DNA from: Rhynchosporium graminicola | Lineage: Eukaryota > Ascomycota > Leotiomycetes > Helotiales > Ploettnerulaceae | Assembly: GCA_900074885.1 (NCBI GenBank) | Contig: FJUW01000069.1 | Coordinates: forward strand, 62,001 to 126,000 | Reading direction: 5' to 3' | Length of the DNA stretch: 64,000 nt | Shown: piece by piece, positions 36,277 to 48,592 of the stretch | How the letters are laid out: each line of letters starts with the position of its first letter | Position numbering within the stretch: the first letter of the stretch is position 1 | Program-made: the position numbers and the translations under genes | Notes under the pieces: model-generated | What the model was told of the DNA's origin: nothing | Databases searched by the model: none | The model's input: the letters and a program-made list of their open reading frames with translations, nothing else

Positions 36277-36544
36277 TATGATAATAGCTCACCTGAATAT
36301 CATATGAGAAGAAGGATAGATAATAGGGCCTAAGTTAATAGGTATCCCGGCAGAACTAGTATCCGACCCGGTATAGTATCGGACTAGTACTAGTACATAT
36401 ATATAAAGTGCTTTATACCCTATCTCTCTTCTTCTTCCTTCCTTATCTTTTTGTTTTCTTTATAGTAGACTATATAAGACCGCTCTTAGCCTCCCTACTC
36501 GTTTATTCTTACTTGTATACCGCCTTGAGTCTTGTGTCGTTACA
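36277..36544 (+). repeat. G1 3' LTR with polypurine tract
   Basis: 268 bp, preceded by TTAGGGGGGAGGTAA at 36262-36276, a textbook polypurine tract. The last 65 bases are un-mutated: 13 of 13 differences from the left LTR are C/G here and T/A there. The first 30 bases are RIP-mutated. Confidence 0.92.
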
Positions 36545-36549
36545 CTTAC

Positions 36550-37325
36550 TAGTTTCCGCTAGTGGTCTTCAGCGGTATATTATATATATTACTTACGATA
36601 TGTTCGCGCTTTCCTTAAGCTAAAGTATAATAATACTCCCGTTTCAGAACTTCTATATTTATTTAATAAGCTTAACTCTAAGCTTTATAAGTATTATTCA
36701 GCGTTAAAGAGTAGTTATAAGTATATAAGTTACTTAAACCTAAATATAGTTATATATACTAACGCGTTATAGTTACCTAATTACGTTAATATAAAGTATA
36801 CTATTTTATCCGGTTTACTTCTTAGCAGCGAAGCTAAAGATATAGAGCTGAATCAGGGCAGTATTATAGCTACTTATAAAGCTATTAATCGTATCTATCG
36901 ACTCGCGAAATCCGCAGCTCCTACTACTATATTAGAGATTACTATTATAGAATTAGTAAAGACTTAAGCTTTAAGACGATCTATAGAGAAAGTATTTAAG
37001 AAGTTAGAGTTTATTAAAGTAGTAAGTTAAGATCTTAGAACCCTTAGATACTAGTATAATACTAATATAATATAAGATTTAGATATTCTAATAGTAGATT
37101 CGGCGAAATCTGAAGTAGTAATATAAATAGTATTAAAGTAAACGAAAGAGTTAAATACTATTATACGGGAATTTATAAAGAAAGCTATATTTAAAGCTAT
37201 AATACCTAATACTAAAGGAAAGAGGAATTTGCCTTCTAGTTCTAAGATAGCGTCAGATCTAGATACTCCCGGACCCTCTCTAAAGAAGAAAGCCTATAGG
37301 ATTAGCTATTATACTCGATCTACTA
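36550..37325 (+). pseudogene. G0 antisense ORF, part 1
   Basis: This is the same antisense frame as in G1, here on the plus strand because G0 lies on the minus strand. It includes LNSKLYKYYSALKSSYKY near 36670-36730, NRIYRLAKSAAPTT near 36885-36930, and KGKRNLPSSSKIASDLD then GPSLKKKAY near 37215-37300. Element M interrupts it at 37331. It resumes at 43997 with about 44 codons free of stops. Confidence 0.5.
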
Positions 37326-37330
37326 CTAAA

Positions 37331-37498
37331 TGTCACGGGTGAGCAACGCGTATGCAGATAGTCAAGTGTAGTATTTAAGAAGTTCGATATAGGAGAGAGT
37401 CAGGTTCTAGCCTAGCTCTAAAGGAAAATATACGAGTACTATTAAGCTTAGTAAGTATAAGTATCGCCGGTACTTAATCCTAAGGCTTATCCCTTATA
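37331..37498 (-). repeat. M 3' LTR
   Basis: 168 bp. In the first 40 bases all 13 differences from the partner LTR are C/G here and T/A there. In the last 80 bases about 16 of 17 differences go the other way. It begins TGTCACGGGTGAGC and ends CTTATA. Confidence 0.93.
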
Positions 37499-37849
37499 TT
37501 ACTCCTCTTCTCCTTCCGCCTAGCTTATATTAAGGTTTACTTCTAACGACTTATATCCCGCCTTATTATATATAATCCTATATTACAGTTCCGATTCGTT
37601 AGAGCTTATTATATCTACGACTATTTTCCTCGCTTCGTGCTGACTTCGCTTAGAAGTTAATAATAATAGTAGACTAATAAAGTATAATAGTAAGCTAATA
37701 GTAAGGGAATAATTAATAATGTTAGTAAAGTCGTATAAAGCCTCTAGTTATTCGTTTATATAACCGCTTTATTTATTTCCGGCTTACGATAATAATAAGG
37801 CTAATTATATCTTCTTGTTTTCTTATCATTACTCTCTCTCCTATTATTA

Positions 37850-38700
37850 ATTAAATCGGTAAACGCTCCTACTTTAGCTATATATATACCTCTTTCTATT
37901 ACTTTATAAACTAATTCCCTTCTTCTTCATTAAATATTACTAACTATAAGTTAATAAGATCGTCTAGCGTTAATTACTCTTTCCCTTTCGCTATTTCTAC
38001 TTTAAAAAAATTCTATATCTTACTTACTACTAATCGGAGTTAGATAGCTTCTATTATCTATTACGCTACTTATACTCTCTCCGGGGTCGACTATATCGAT
38101 TAGAATATAAGTCGGATCTCGCTTATATTCGCCTGATATATACTAACTTATATAATCTACTTACTTCTGCGCTTATATAACTTATTCTTATAAGCGTAAG
38201 AATTATAAAAACTTATATATTTATCCTAGGCTCTGCTAGGAAAATGTTACTAATTACTTAGTTCTTAAATAGCGTATATTACTTATACTATCTAGACCTG
38301 CTCTACTAATAGAGATACTATATAAGTTATTAGACTCCGCTCGCTTTCTATTACTAATTACTTATTTAGTGCTAATACTTAATATAATCTTAGTAAGGTC
38401 CTTAAGGCTTAGAAGGCCTTAAAGCCTCTTTAAGCCGCTAGTCTTCTCTCCTTATAACTATCCTCGGACTCCGCTTATATTTCGTTACTAACTACTTATT
38501 TTAGGCCTATTACTACTGAAGTAACTAATTTAGTTACTAATATTATTACTTAGTAAAGTTAGATATAAGATTCCCGGATTCTATTTAATCTCTATCGCTA
38601 ATTACTATAGTACTAGTAGGGTCCTTTCTACTTTAGTTTTAGGTCCTCGTAAAGCTAACTAAGCTAGTTATTTTAATTTAGTATAAGGTCTTAGGGAAAT
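37850..38700 (+). pseudogene. Possible antisense ORF of M
   Basis: A plus-strand frame antisense to M pol shows protein-like stretches with comparatively few stops, such as KVLKA(Q)KALKPL(Q)AASLLSL near 38395-38460 and AYISLLTTYFRPITTEVTNL near 38475-38535. It occupies the 1.3-kb gap between the chromodomain and the 3' LTR, the same position as the frames in K and G. No start or family could be assigned. Weaker than the other two. Confidence 0.35.
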
Positions 38701-38837
38701 TCGTTAATTTATATTATATTACCTTTTTAATTAATAAAACTATATAAAAAGAAATCCGAACTCCGCTTATTAATACTATTAACTCGCTTGAAATTAAGCG
38801 GATCCTCTCTTCTTCTTTTTTTTCTCTTATACTTATC

Positions 38838-41800
38838 TAGGTCTATTATAGTACTTAATATCTCTATACTTAGTTTTAAACTTATCTATAGCTATAGTAT
38901 CTGATAAGTCTTTAATAAGTTCTTATATAAGTTCGTAATAACTTACTTACTTTACTAGTACCTACTTACCTTTCTCTTTTCTTCTCGATTTATCTCTAGT
39001 GTAAAGAATCTCCTCTACTTATTATTCTTTATAAGTCTCGAATAGTATAAGCTCTAGTTAACTATTACTAGTCTCCTACCTAAGTAATAGATTATAGCTC
39101 GCTAGTTATAATAGATCTATATAAAATACTAAGTAAATATTACTAAGGACTCTAGATAAATAAATAGCTACTAGTAATAATACTTTATCTATTATATACT
39201 TAGTATACTTCGTATTAAGACTCTTTTTTAGTTAATTTATCCGGTAGTTATATAAGTCTAATTATACCTTATCTCTCCTCCGGTATACTAAAGCTAGGGT
39301 CCTTATCTTATTAGCGCTATTCTCCTATTTCTAAGCGGACGCTATTATATTCGACTAGTATAAGTTAGTAATCTTCTTTATCTTCTTTACGAATACTACT
39401 ACTTATTCGCTTAATAATAGCTAGAAGTTAATCTCGGGTTCTATCTCTAATAAGATAAGTAATAACGCTTTATACTTATATATAATAAAGAATAAGCTTA
39501 TCCCGAGGCTCGTATAATAATATATATTTAACGCTAACTAAGCTATAAAGAGCTACTTTTTCTAGTTAGATTACTCTCAGTTAATAAAGTTCTATAGATA
39601 AGCTTAAATATCTTAATTTAGCTTTTCTAGTTCTCTATTAGTTTATAAGTAGTATCTGGACCTAAGTCTCTATTATATACTAATTAAGTAATAGAAAGTC
39701 TTCTAGAATATACTTATCTAGTTAATACTTCTATCGCTTATAATCGCTTATAGTATCTCGTAGTTTCTTACTTAGTATTCTATGAATTTCTTAGCGTATT
39801 CCTCTGCTTTTATACTAGATATCGCTTCGACGACTATCTATTTACTTAACTAGCCTTTAATTACTTAAAAGTAATAGTTACTTTAAGAGTCTAATAAGTT
39901 AGTTATAAAGTCTATAGCTATCTCTTAGAAGAATTAGTTAAGAACTAGTAATAATCTTAAGAGTCTATACTTATATTCCTTTTATACTTTATTTCTTCTA
40001 TAATAGTTATAGTTCCTTAAGAATTATCTTATATACCTCGATTATAGTAGCTAGTAGAAAGAGCGTCCTAGTATTAATATAGTAGAGTCCCGCCTTAGAT
40101 AGCTATAGACCGGCGAGTTATAGATAGACTAGATAAGTCTTATCTTTAGAGTATTGTTTTCGAGAGTCTTAGGGTCTATCGTTTTATAGTCGGACTCTAA
40201 TATAACTAGAGCGCTTAGTACTTATAACTTTCTATAGTAATATAAGTAATTCTTTATATTTATACTATAATTACTAACTTAGATTTTAATCTTAATTTCA
40301 CTCAGGAAAGATCAGATTCTATCTTGTAATAAGTAGAGTATAATTTAATATATTATATCCTCTTATATTATAGTATCTTATATTATAGTATCTTATAAGT
40401 TATTTAGTTCTTTATCCTAAAAAGAGCCTCTAGTTACTATTAAGTCTAAAGTAGGAACTTAGCCGGAAAGTATAGTCGATAGCTAAATAGATATAATTAC
40501 TACTCTTATCTTATTTTCCCTTTCTAAAGCCGGCTAGTTTATTATATATTCCGAGTCTAAAAACTAACAGAACCTCGAGTTCATATTACTTACTTCTAAT
40601 ATATCTTACTCTCTTTATAATAAAGTATCCGAGATCATAGCTTCGGATCCTAGCTTATATACTAAATTAAACTAGAATAGTACTAAAGTCTTATACTAGT
40701 ATACTTAACGCTCTAATAGCTATTACTTAGTTATAAAATACTTAAAGTTCTTATAGTCTATCTAAGTTATAAAAGAGCTATATACTTTTAACTTAGAAGC
40801 TCAGAATTTCAAGTAAGTAATTACTATTAGTATCTCCTTATTATAGATATTATAATTAATTTCGGCTTTATTTAGCTTCTAAGCGAAGAAGCCTACTAGT
40901 CGTCGGACTCTATCCTTTTCTTATAAGAGAGCGCCTCTTATCGCGAATCTACTATAATTAGTCTCTAAGAATATCTAAAGTCTCGGATCCTAATATATAA
41001 GTACTAGAGTATTATAAAACTTCTCTATTAGAGCTTTAAATACTTTCTTCTTTAGTTTTCCTTAGGAGAATAAATAACGTTTCCTTATTAATACTATTAA
41101 GAGTATAGCTAGCTTTAAGTAGTTTACTATAAATATTCAGTAGAAGTTTATAAATCCTAAGAAATATTACATCTCTTTCTAAGTCTTAAGTTATACTTAG
41201 TTCTTAATTACTATTACTTTTTCTAGATCAGGACCTATACCTTTTCTATTAGTATATATAATAAATCCTAGTTATTTAAGCTTCTTACGTGCGAACTTAC
41301 TCGTTCTAGGATCTAAGTATAATCTACTATCCTAAAGCTTATAGAGAATAGTTCGGACCTTTTTAAAATAGTCTTCTCTAGAGCCGTTCGAGTAAATAAT
41401 TATATTTTCTATATAAGCCGAGGTAAAGTCGTCTAATTACTCCTTTAATAGACTATTAATATACCGCTAGAAACTCGCCGGAGCTCCTACTAATCTAAAT
41501 AGATATATAAGCTATTCAAAAGACTAAATCTTATACGAAAGGCTATTTTATACTTATAATCTAATACTATACGTATTTAATAAAATACCGAAATTATATC
41601 TATCTTTATAAGCTATTTAATACTTATAAAGTTCTATAAAGTCTCTAGTATTAATAATAATAAGTACTAGTCTAGCTTTATAATAGCGTTTATCGCTTAA
41701 TAGTTATAGCAGAACCTTAGACCTCCCTCGGGTTTCCGTATAAAAAGGATAAGAGCTATCGCTTCTGAAGTACTAAGCTATATATATCCTTTTTCTAAGA

Positions 41801-43600
41801 AGCTATTTAATAACTTTCTTAGTACTATTAATTTATCTTTAGATATATTATATAGCGGACCCTATAGTAAAGTAATAAGAGACTTATCTGATTATTCGCG
41901 GATATCGATTCGATAGTTAATACCCGGTCGATAAGGAGCTAGTTTCTCTACTTTCTACTTAGAAAAGAGTAGAGCTATATCTTAAATCTCCGAAGAGAGA
42001 ATATTTTTAAGTTAGTCTAGAGTTAGCTCTTCTTTATCCTAAAGAGCTATCTTTATATCCTCTAATATTATAGTAGATACTAAAGTATAGTTACTATTAT
42101 CTTTATATAAATAATAATTATATCCTTCTATTACTTATTTCTTTACTAAGCTATAATAATACTATTATTTTTCAAGCGTTATCCTAATCTTATTTTACGC
42201 TTTCTATAAGTTCCTTAGGATTAATAGAAAAGCTAGTTTTAGTACTATATATAGATAGACCCTTTAGGTAAATCCCGCGATTTTCATTCGGAACCCGACT
42301 ACTCCTTTAGTCCTTAAGTTCTATATAGCTTTTAAAGCGCCCTTTATCTCGCGGGTTCTATAGTTTATATATATAAGACCGAGACTTTCTATAAGGTCTT
42401 TATTTATTATAATATAATACTAGTCCTTTATTAATAATAGTAAATATTCCGAACGTTTCTTAAAGGACTATACCTATATATATAAGGTTTCTATTTATAA
42501 GCTCTTTAAATATATTTTATCTTTTTACTAATACTTTATCTACTCCTAGCTTCTAACTTTAAAAGAGAGTTAGTCTTTTCCTAATTCTAAAAGAGTAAAG
42601 TCTAATATATTATTATTATCCTTTAGTAATAGTCTTATCGTATTAATCGTAGTAAGTTATATTACTAGAGTATATAAGTAACTATAGATATAATACCCGG
42701 ATACTCTATAATAGAAATAGAGCCTTTTCTTATAGTATCTCTCTTATTTAGCTATATCTACTTATTTAGCTTTTTATTTATTATCAGAATTATTACGAGC
42801 TCTGCTATTCCTTTCTCGGTTTCTTACTATACGCGCTAGTACTATTACTATATCTCTATTAGCGTTAACTTTAGCTTTTATAAGGGCCTTCTAAGGATAT
42901 ATATAATCTATTATATTCATCCTAGAGCCCTTATTCTTATTATTCTACCTCTTATTCGATACTTTAGACTAATCCGTCTCTTCGAGGTTAGTTATAATCT
43001 ATTCTATTTCCTTAGTAAATTCGTAGTAATCTATAGTCTTAGCTATAGAGGCTATATATATTCGGATAGGATTTGAAAACATATTCCTAAGGTAACTTGT
43101 CTTTATATCGTCTTCTTAGCTCTCTTCTCTAGCGCTTAGTAGGAGTTTATCGAATTCTAGCTAGTGCTCGTGCTAAGGCTATCCTATAGAGTACGTTATG
43201 TTCGTAAGCCGTTCGAGGGCCTTAGCTCGCTTATTACTATCTGTAAATATTTTATTAAGCTATACGAAGAAAGCTTCAGGGTTCTTATTATCTATAGGGC
43301 TTCCTCTCTCTTAGAAGTATTATATACGACCTTATTTACGCTATAAGAGGGTATTATAAATAGTATCCTAGTAATAGTTAGTAGAGAGAGATAGATTTTT
43401 AGCGGAGCGTATATAATAAGGACTTCTTAATCTCAGGAGATAGTCTCGAAAATAATCCGTATATCTATCCTAAGTAAGTAGTATCTATCTACCGGAGCCC
43501 GATAGTTCTCTATTAGAGCTTAGCCGAGACGCTTTAAGAGACTCGATAAGGATTTTTATTAGAGTACTTAAAGATAATAAGTCTTTAGTATTATTAGATC
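38838..43600 (-). pseudogene. M gag-pol relic with chromodomain
   Basis: On the minus strand a decayed CCHC knuckle (LYFYYRVSGYYIYSYLY, Cys and His now Tyr) lies at about 42660-42760. The RT lead-in LAPYRPGINYRIDI is near 41900-41945, KPEGGLRF near 41720-41745, and AYIENIIIYSNGSRED near 41370-41420 in place of YIDD. The RT tail ARKKLK...LGFIIYT is near 41240-41300. RNase H and integrase occupy about 41100-39100. The chromodomain at about 38838-39018 reads VEEILYTRDKSRRK, then VLVK and LSDTIAIDKFKTKY. Frames are broken by RIP stops. Confidence 0.82.
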
Positions 43601-43823
43601 TAGGCGCTTATCTGAGTCTTTTAGCTTCTAATACCTTTAAGGCAGTACGCGTATTTACTAGCTCGGTTTCTATTAGGAGCTAGCGCTTATATATCTCTTA
43701 TATAACACGCTATAGTTTATTATTAGAGTCCTCCTATTAAAGGCTTCCGTTCCCTAATAAGTCTATTCTAGTATCTAGCGTAAAAGCCGCGGGAATAAGT
43801 AAGCTTATTTTAATCGAACTTAA

Positions 43824-43991
43824 TATTATAAGTAAGTAATACGTATATAGATAGTTAAGTATAGTATTTAAGAAGTTCGATATAAAAGAGAGTCAGGTTC
43901 TAGCTTAGCTCCGAAGGAAAACATGCGGGTGCCGCTAGGCTTAGTAAGCACAAGTATCGCCGGTGCTTAATCCTGGGGTTCGTCCCTTACA
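43824..43991 (-). repeat. M 5' LTR
   Basis: 168 bp, beginning TATTATAAGTAAG (mutated inner edge) and ending CCCTTACA (intact outer edge). The last 80 bases keep GCGGGTGCC and GCACAAG. Confidence 0.93.
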
Positions 43992-43996
43992 CTAAA

Positions 43997-46900
43997 GCTA
44001 TCTTAATAAATTTAAGTAAGGAGTTAGATATAATAGTTTCGGTTCTAGATATTCCAGAATTACTAAGAGCTCCGGAGACCTTAAGAGAGAAAGCTAGTAA
44101 AGTAGAAGTAGTAGAAGAAGTAGAGTTTTAGATATAGCGCTATTATAGAGTATAATCAGGGGATTATCCTTAGTAATAAATTTTAATACTAATATCTATA
44201 ATAGTTTATTATCCTCTAAGTACCTATAGTTATCTATTCTATCTTCTTAGGCCTTAATCTATTAATCTAGTTTACGCGGAGGTTCGAGTTTACTTAAGTT
44301 AATAGTATAGAAGTCTCTGAGCTTATACATAGTACTTATTAGATCGGAAGCGTTATACTAAGTTAGGTCTAAGTCGTAGCTTAGCTAGCTAACTTAATAC
44401 TTCAGATTATCTCTTAGGAGCTATATAACAAGTATATCTTATAGCTCTTACTCTTCTTAAGTAGTAATAATCTCTAGGGGTAGATTTAATAGCTCTTAGC
44501 TTAGTAATAGGTCGTCCGGGTCCTTAAAGAGTAATTCCGAGGCGAATATATTATATATAGAAGATCTAGGAGGTAAATCTAGCTTATAGGAGTATCCGAT
44601 CTTAGCTAGGACCTAGTATAGTCCTACCTAGAGGCTAGATAGCTTTTACTTAGCTAGTAGTTCTTAAGGCTCCTTATAAAGAGAAATACCTTATCTCCGA
44701 CTTTCTAGTTAATACTATATCGTTTCGGGTCAGTTATAGCGCTTATCCTTTACTAAGTAGCTAGTATATTAGCTTTTATTAACTCGATAGCGGATTTAGT
44801 ATATTTAGCTAAAGATTTAATATTGATATAGTTAAGCTTCTCTTACGGTATCGATATAGTAGGTTACTTCTAATCCTAGCTATTCCGTAATAGTATACTA
44901 TATTTAAAGGTATATAACGCTATACTAATAGAATTATAAAGCAGGGTTACTTAAGCGCGGTCTATTATCAGTAGTAGTTCGCCCTAGTTACTCTAGTAGT
45001 AATTAACAAAAGGTCTAAAGCGTTAGTTAATATACTAATTTATAATCTCTATTTATCCGTCAGTTTACTAGTAGAAGGAATTAGAGAGCTTAATCTTAAC
45101 TCTAATTATATAGTAAAACTCTTACTAAAAGGATAAGATAAACTACGCTCCTTAGTCAGATATAATTAACTTAGGGGTATATCTGAGATAATATATCTAT
45201 TAGATAAATAATATAGCTATCCGCAAGTATTGATATTATAGTAATATAGTACTAACACGGAATCCTTCCTTAACTAGTTAATAAATACTAATATCTTATT
45301 AAATCTTTAGTTATCGAGCGGGAAATCCTTAAAATCTATAGTTAAGTACTATATAGGATAGCTAAGTACTAGTAATAGATAGAGGAATCCTTATTATCTT
45401 ATCTGCTTCAGATAAGGGTACTAGTAAGAGTAGTAATTATAAGTATACTATTTTATATCCGATACGAGTCCCTTCTAGTAGTAATAAGTAGAAATTATTT
45501 CGATAGTCTTACGAGTATTTAGATAAGCGGAAGAAACTTAATTATAGACTTCGCTGATTAAACAGGTATATAATAGGGTATAGCGTTATACGTATAGATA
45601 ACTATTATAAAATAGTAAGCTATTATTAATAATATAGCTATTTCCTACTATACTCTATTTATCAGAGAACGATTCTTAGTTAAATTAGTATAGTTTCTCG
45701 ATCAAATTAAAGGAGTTATATACGGGTTCTAATAGTATACTAGTCCTTAGCGATATTAAGTATATATAACTAATCTAATCGATAAAATATTTAGCTAATT
45801 CCGCGTTAATCCTAAGATCTAAGCGAGCTAGTAGTAATAAAACCCGAGATCTATTAACCTGTTTCTATTATTCTTATATCTTTAGGTCTTATTCCCTATA
45901 GCTAAAGATATTAGCTTTAGCGTTATCTTTACTAAGTGTATATATAATTTGAAAGTTGAATTTGAATAGGAATTCTATCTATCTCGCTTACTTACTAGCT
46001 AGGACCTTAGTAGTTATAAAGTATTCTAAGGATTAATTATCCGTATATACGCTAGTATAGCGTTATAATAATATAAGTTTAAGTCTCTATTTCCGGAAAG
46101 ACTTAATAATCGTATATAATTCCTTATTATAGATCTCTTAGTTTAGTTCGTATTTATTAAGAATATAAGAATAGAATCTAATTAGATATTATTAGTTATC
46201 TTTATATAATTAGGAGATAACTCTAGTTATTATATTATTAGAGGTATTAGTTTCCAGTTTAGTTTATAATTCTAAGTCGAAAAAGTATAGTTTCTGTACT
46301 AATAGTAGCTATTACTATAGCTCGTCGAAGGATTTCTTATAATTATTAATAAAATTCTATAGTATTATAAGCCGGGTAAGTATTAAGAGAAGTTTAATAA
46401 TAAAGCCGAAATTCCGAATAAATTAATAGTAAAAACTACAGAATCCTAGGAAGGATTTTATAGTAATTACTATTTCGGGGTACTTCTAGTTTACTAAAAG
46501 TATTACTTTCTCGGGATCTAGCTCGATTGCGTTAGTAATAATAATATATCTATAGTATTTAGTCCGAGTCATATAGAATTCGCTTTTCTTAATATCTACT
46601 TAGAGTCCGGTATCTATTAAGTATTATAATACTAATTTAATATATTCCTCGTATCCTTAGAGCGTTTCTGAGTATATAAGAATATTATCTAAGTAAGCTA
46701 TATAGAAATTATTCAGATAATCTAGTAATATATTATTTATATATTATTAGTATATACTAAGTCTATTATAAAGCTTAAAAAGTAATAATTTATATTTATA
46801 AGATCTGAAGCGAGTTCGGAAGGTAATATACTCCTCTGATTCGGGGTTTATATAAATATAGTTAAATACTACTCGGATATCTAGTTTAGTAAAAACTATT

Positions 46901-48221
46901 ACTTTAGATATATAAGTTAAGAGCTCGTCGATCCTAGGTATTAAGTATAAATCCTTTCGAGTAATCGTTTTAAGCTTATAATAATTAATATAGAAGCGTG
47001 GGCCTCTATCGGCCTTCTTAATAAATAGTATAGATAAAGCGAAAGGACTTTAGCTAGATTCGACAAATCCTTTATCTAAGTTCTTTATAAGGTACTCCTT
47101 AGTTACTTATAGTTCCTCTATAGACTACTAATATAGAGGCGAATATACATTAAGTAAAAGTTCTTCTAGAATAATTTTATAATTATATAAGTAATATAGC
47201 GAAAGAATATTAGAATCCTACTTAGAAAAAGCTTTCTTAAGAGTATAGTACTATACCGGTAGCCTTTCGGCTTTAAGTCGTTCGATATCAGGATCCTTAG
47301 AGGAATCGCTATCTAAATAGTCTTATAAGATATAGTCTATCTCGTTAATACTAGTAAAGAATAATTCAGAGCTTTCGCGTTTCATATTAAAGTAAAAAGC
47401 TTTAGTACTTATTTAGTAAATCAGAACTAGTTTCTAGATCCTCGAAGATTAAGAGATATACTTATAGTAGGATTTCAGCGCGAGTACTTTTCTTAATAAT
47501 TTCGGAGCGGAAGAGGGTTCGGATTCCTTAGTAATAAGCGGGAATAAGTTAAATAATAAGGATAATATATTAATATACTATATCGCTATTATTTAGGGTA
47601 ATTAGCGTTAGTCTAGCTAGTTTATAGCTAAGTCCCGCGTATTAGTATCGATTTAGTAAGATCGATTAATATTAGGTTTATAAGGTAATAGAGTTATAAT
47701 TATCTCCTTATTATATCAGAGGGTAGCTAGATAGCGTTCCGGCTATAGTCGCTTATATTAGAGCGTATCGAGTTTAACTTAAAATCGTTATATCTATTTA
47801 ATAGTAATAATTATATCTTATTATCCTAAATCTAGGAGAATAAAAGGGTAGTTATAGATACGCCTACTATTAATAGAAAGATATAAATATATAAAATAGG
47901 TAATATAAGTTCTAATAGACTATTAGAAACTACGTATTAGAATAAAATAAAGCAGTAGCTCGATTTTAATACCGAGGGCCCCTGATAGTTATCCGGTAAA
48001 AGTATAATTAATAAATAAGTATCAGTTCGCTCCGGTATCGATTAAGCTATTTATAGAGACTCCTAGCTTATTTATATTAACTATAGTTAAGTATATAAAT
48101 TACTTACCTCTTATTAGGGAGTTAAAGTTAAGATTAGAGAGATTATATTTATATAGACCTAAGAAAGAGTTTCTAGCTAGGCCTTATTATTTCCCTCTAG
48201 TATTAGTCCAGATTCGGAAGG
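43997..48221 (-). pseudogene. G0 pol: chromodomain back to protease (plus antisense ORF tail)
   Basis: This minus-strand pol relic is homologous to G1 30730-34840. The chromodomain lies near 44290-44440, integrase about 44700-45600, RNase H about 46000-46350, RT about 46350-47150 with AYLDNILIYS at about 46640-46700, and protease near 47985-48040 with an intact DTGA (Asn in G1). The plus strand at 43997-44134 holds the last 44 codons of the antisense ORF with no internal stop, ending SKVEVVEEVEF and TAG. Copia-C is inserted at 48227. Confidence 0.82.
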
Positions 48222-48226
48222 TATAT

Positions 48227-48431
48227 TGTTGGTATTACTCTGTCGTAGTACGTACAATCAAGTAGTCTGCGTGAGCTAAAGTACAGTGATAATAGAAATT
48301 GTATTATCTGTTGTATCGTGGCTGTCTTTCCTAGGTAGTCGAGACTCCGGAAGGGAGATATATCTGGCCGGCTAAACCCCGGTGCAGATACTCGACTACC
48401 ACGTGACTATAGACCAACATATGGACTAATA
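48227..48431 (-). repeat. Copia-C 3' LTR
   Basis: 205 bp: a 193-bp LTR like the solo copy at 10503, plus a 12-bp repeat of its last bases (TATGGACTAATA, ancestrally TATGGACCAACA). It starts TGTTGG. Confidence 0.85.
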
Positions 48432-48592
48432 CTAGGAGTACTTTAAAGTAGCTCCAAACTATCTACTTCTCTATATGAAAGTAACGCTTTTTACCTTCTA
48501 ACAAGAGTAGTACTGTAGTACTACTCGTGCAGAAGTATTATATAATATATAGGTTTCCACGTGATCAGGTCTAAAGATTAGATAACTGAACT

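Larger units (their letters stand above)
28767..36544 (+). mobile_element. Ty3/Gypsy chromovirus G1, complete
   Basis: This is a 7778-bp plus-strand element with 268-bp LTRs (28767-29034, 36277-36544) and target duplication CTTAC (28762-28766, 36545-36549). It inserted into the 3' region of its own relative G0, in opposite orientation, creating large inverted repeats (for example 28227-28761 against 35760-36270). It contains gag, protease, RT, RNase H, integrase, a chromodomain and an antisense frame in the 3' region. It is RIP-saturated except at the outer LTR edges. Confidence 0.92.
37331..43991 (-). mobile_element. Ty3/Gypsy chromovirus M, complete
   Basis: A 6661-bp minus-strand element with 168-bp LTRs (37331-37498, 43824-43991) and target duplication CTAAA (37326-37330, 43992-43996). 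It inserted into the antisense frame of G0. Gag lies on the right and the chromodomain on the left, leaving 1.3 kb between pol and the 3' LTR. Its LTR pair gives the cleanest example of outer-edge escape from RIP in the window. Confidence 0.92.

Noticed and set aside
36408..36623. 71-codon plus-strand frame
   Set aside because: It starts in the G1 3' LTR and crosses the target duplication into G0, so it is an accident of the insertion.
43164..43346. 60-codon plus-strand frame
   Set aside because: It is antisense to M gag and short; it does not lie in the 3' module where the antisense ORFs are found.
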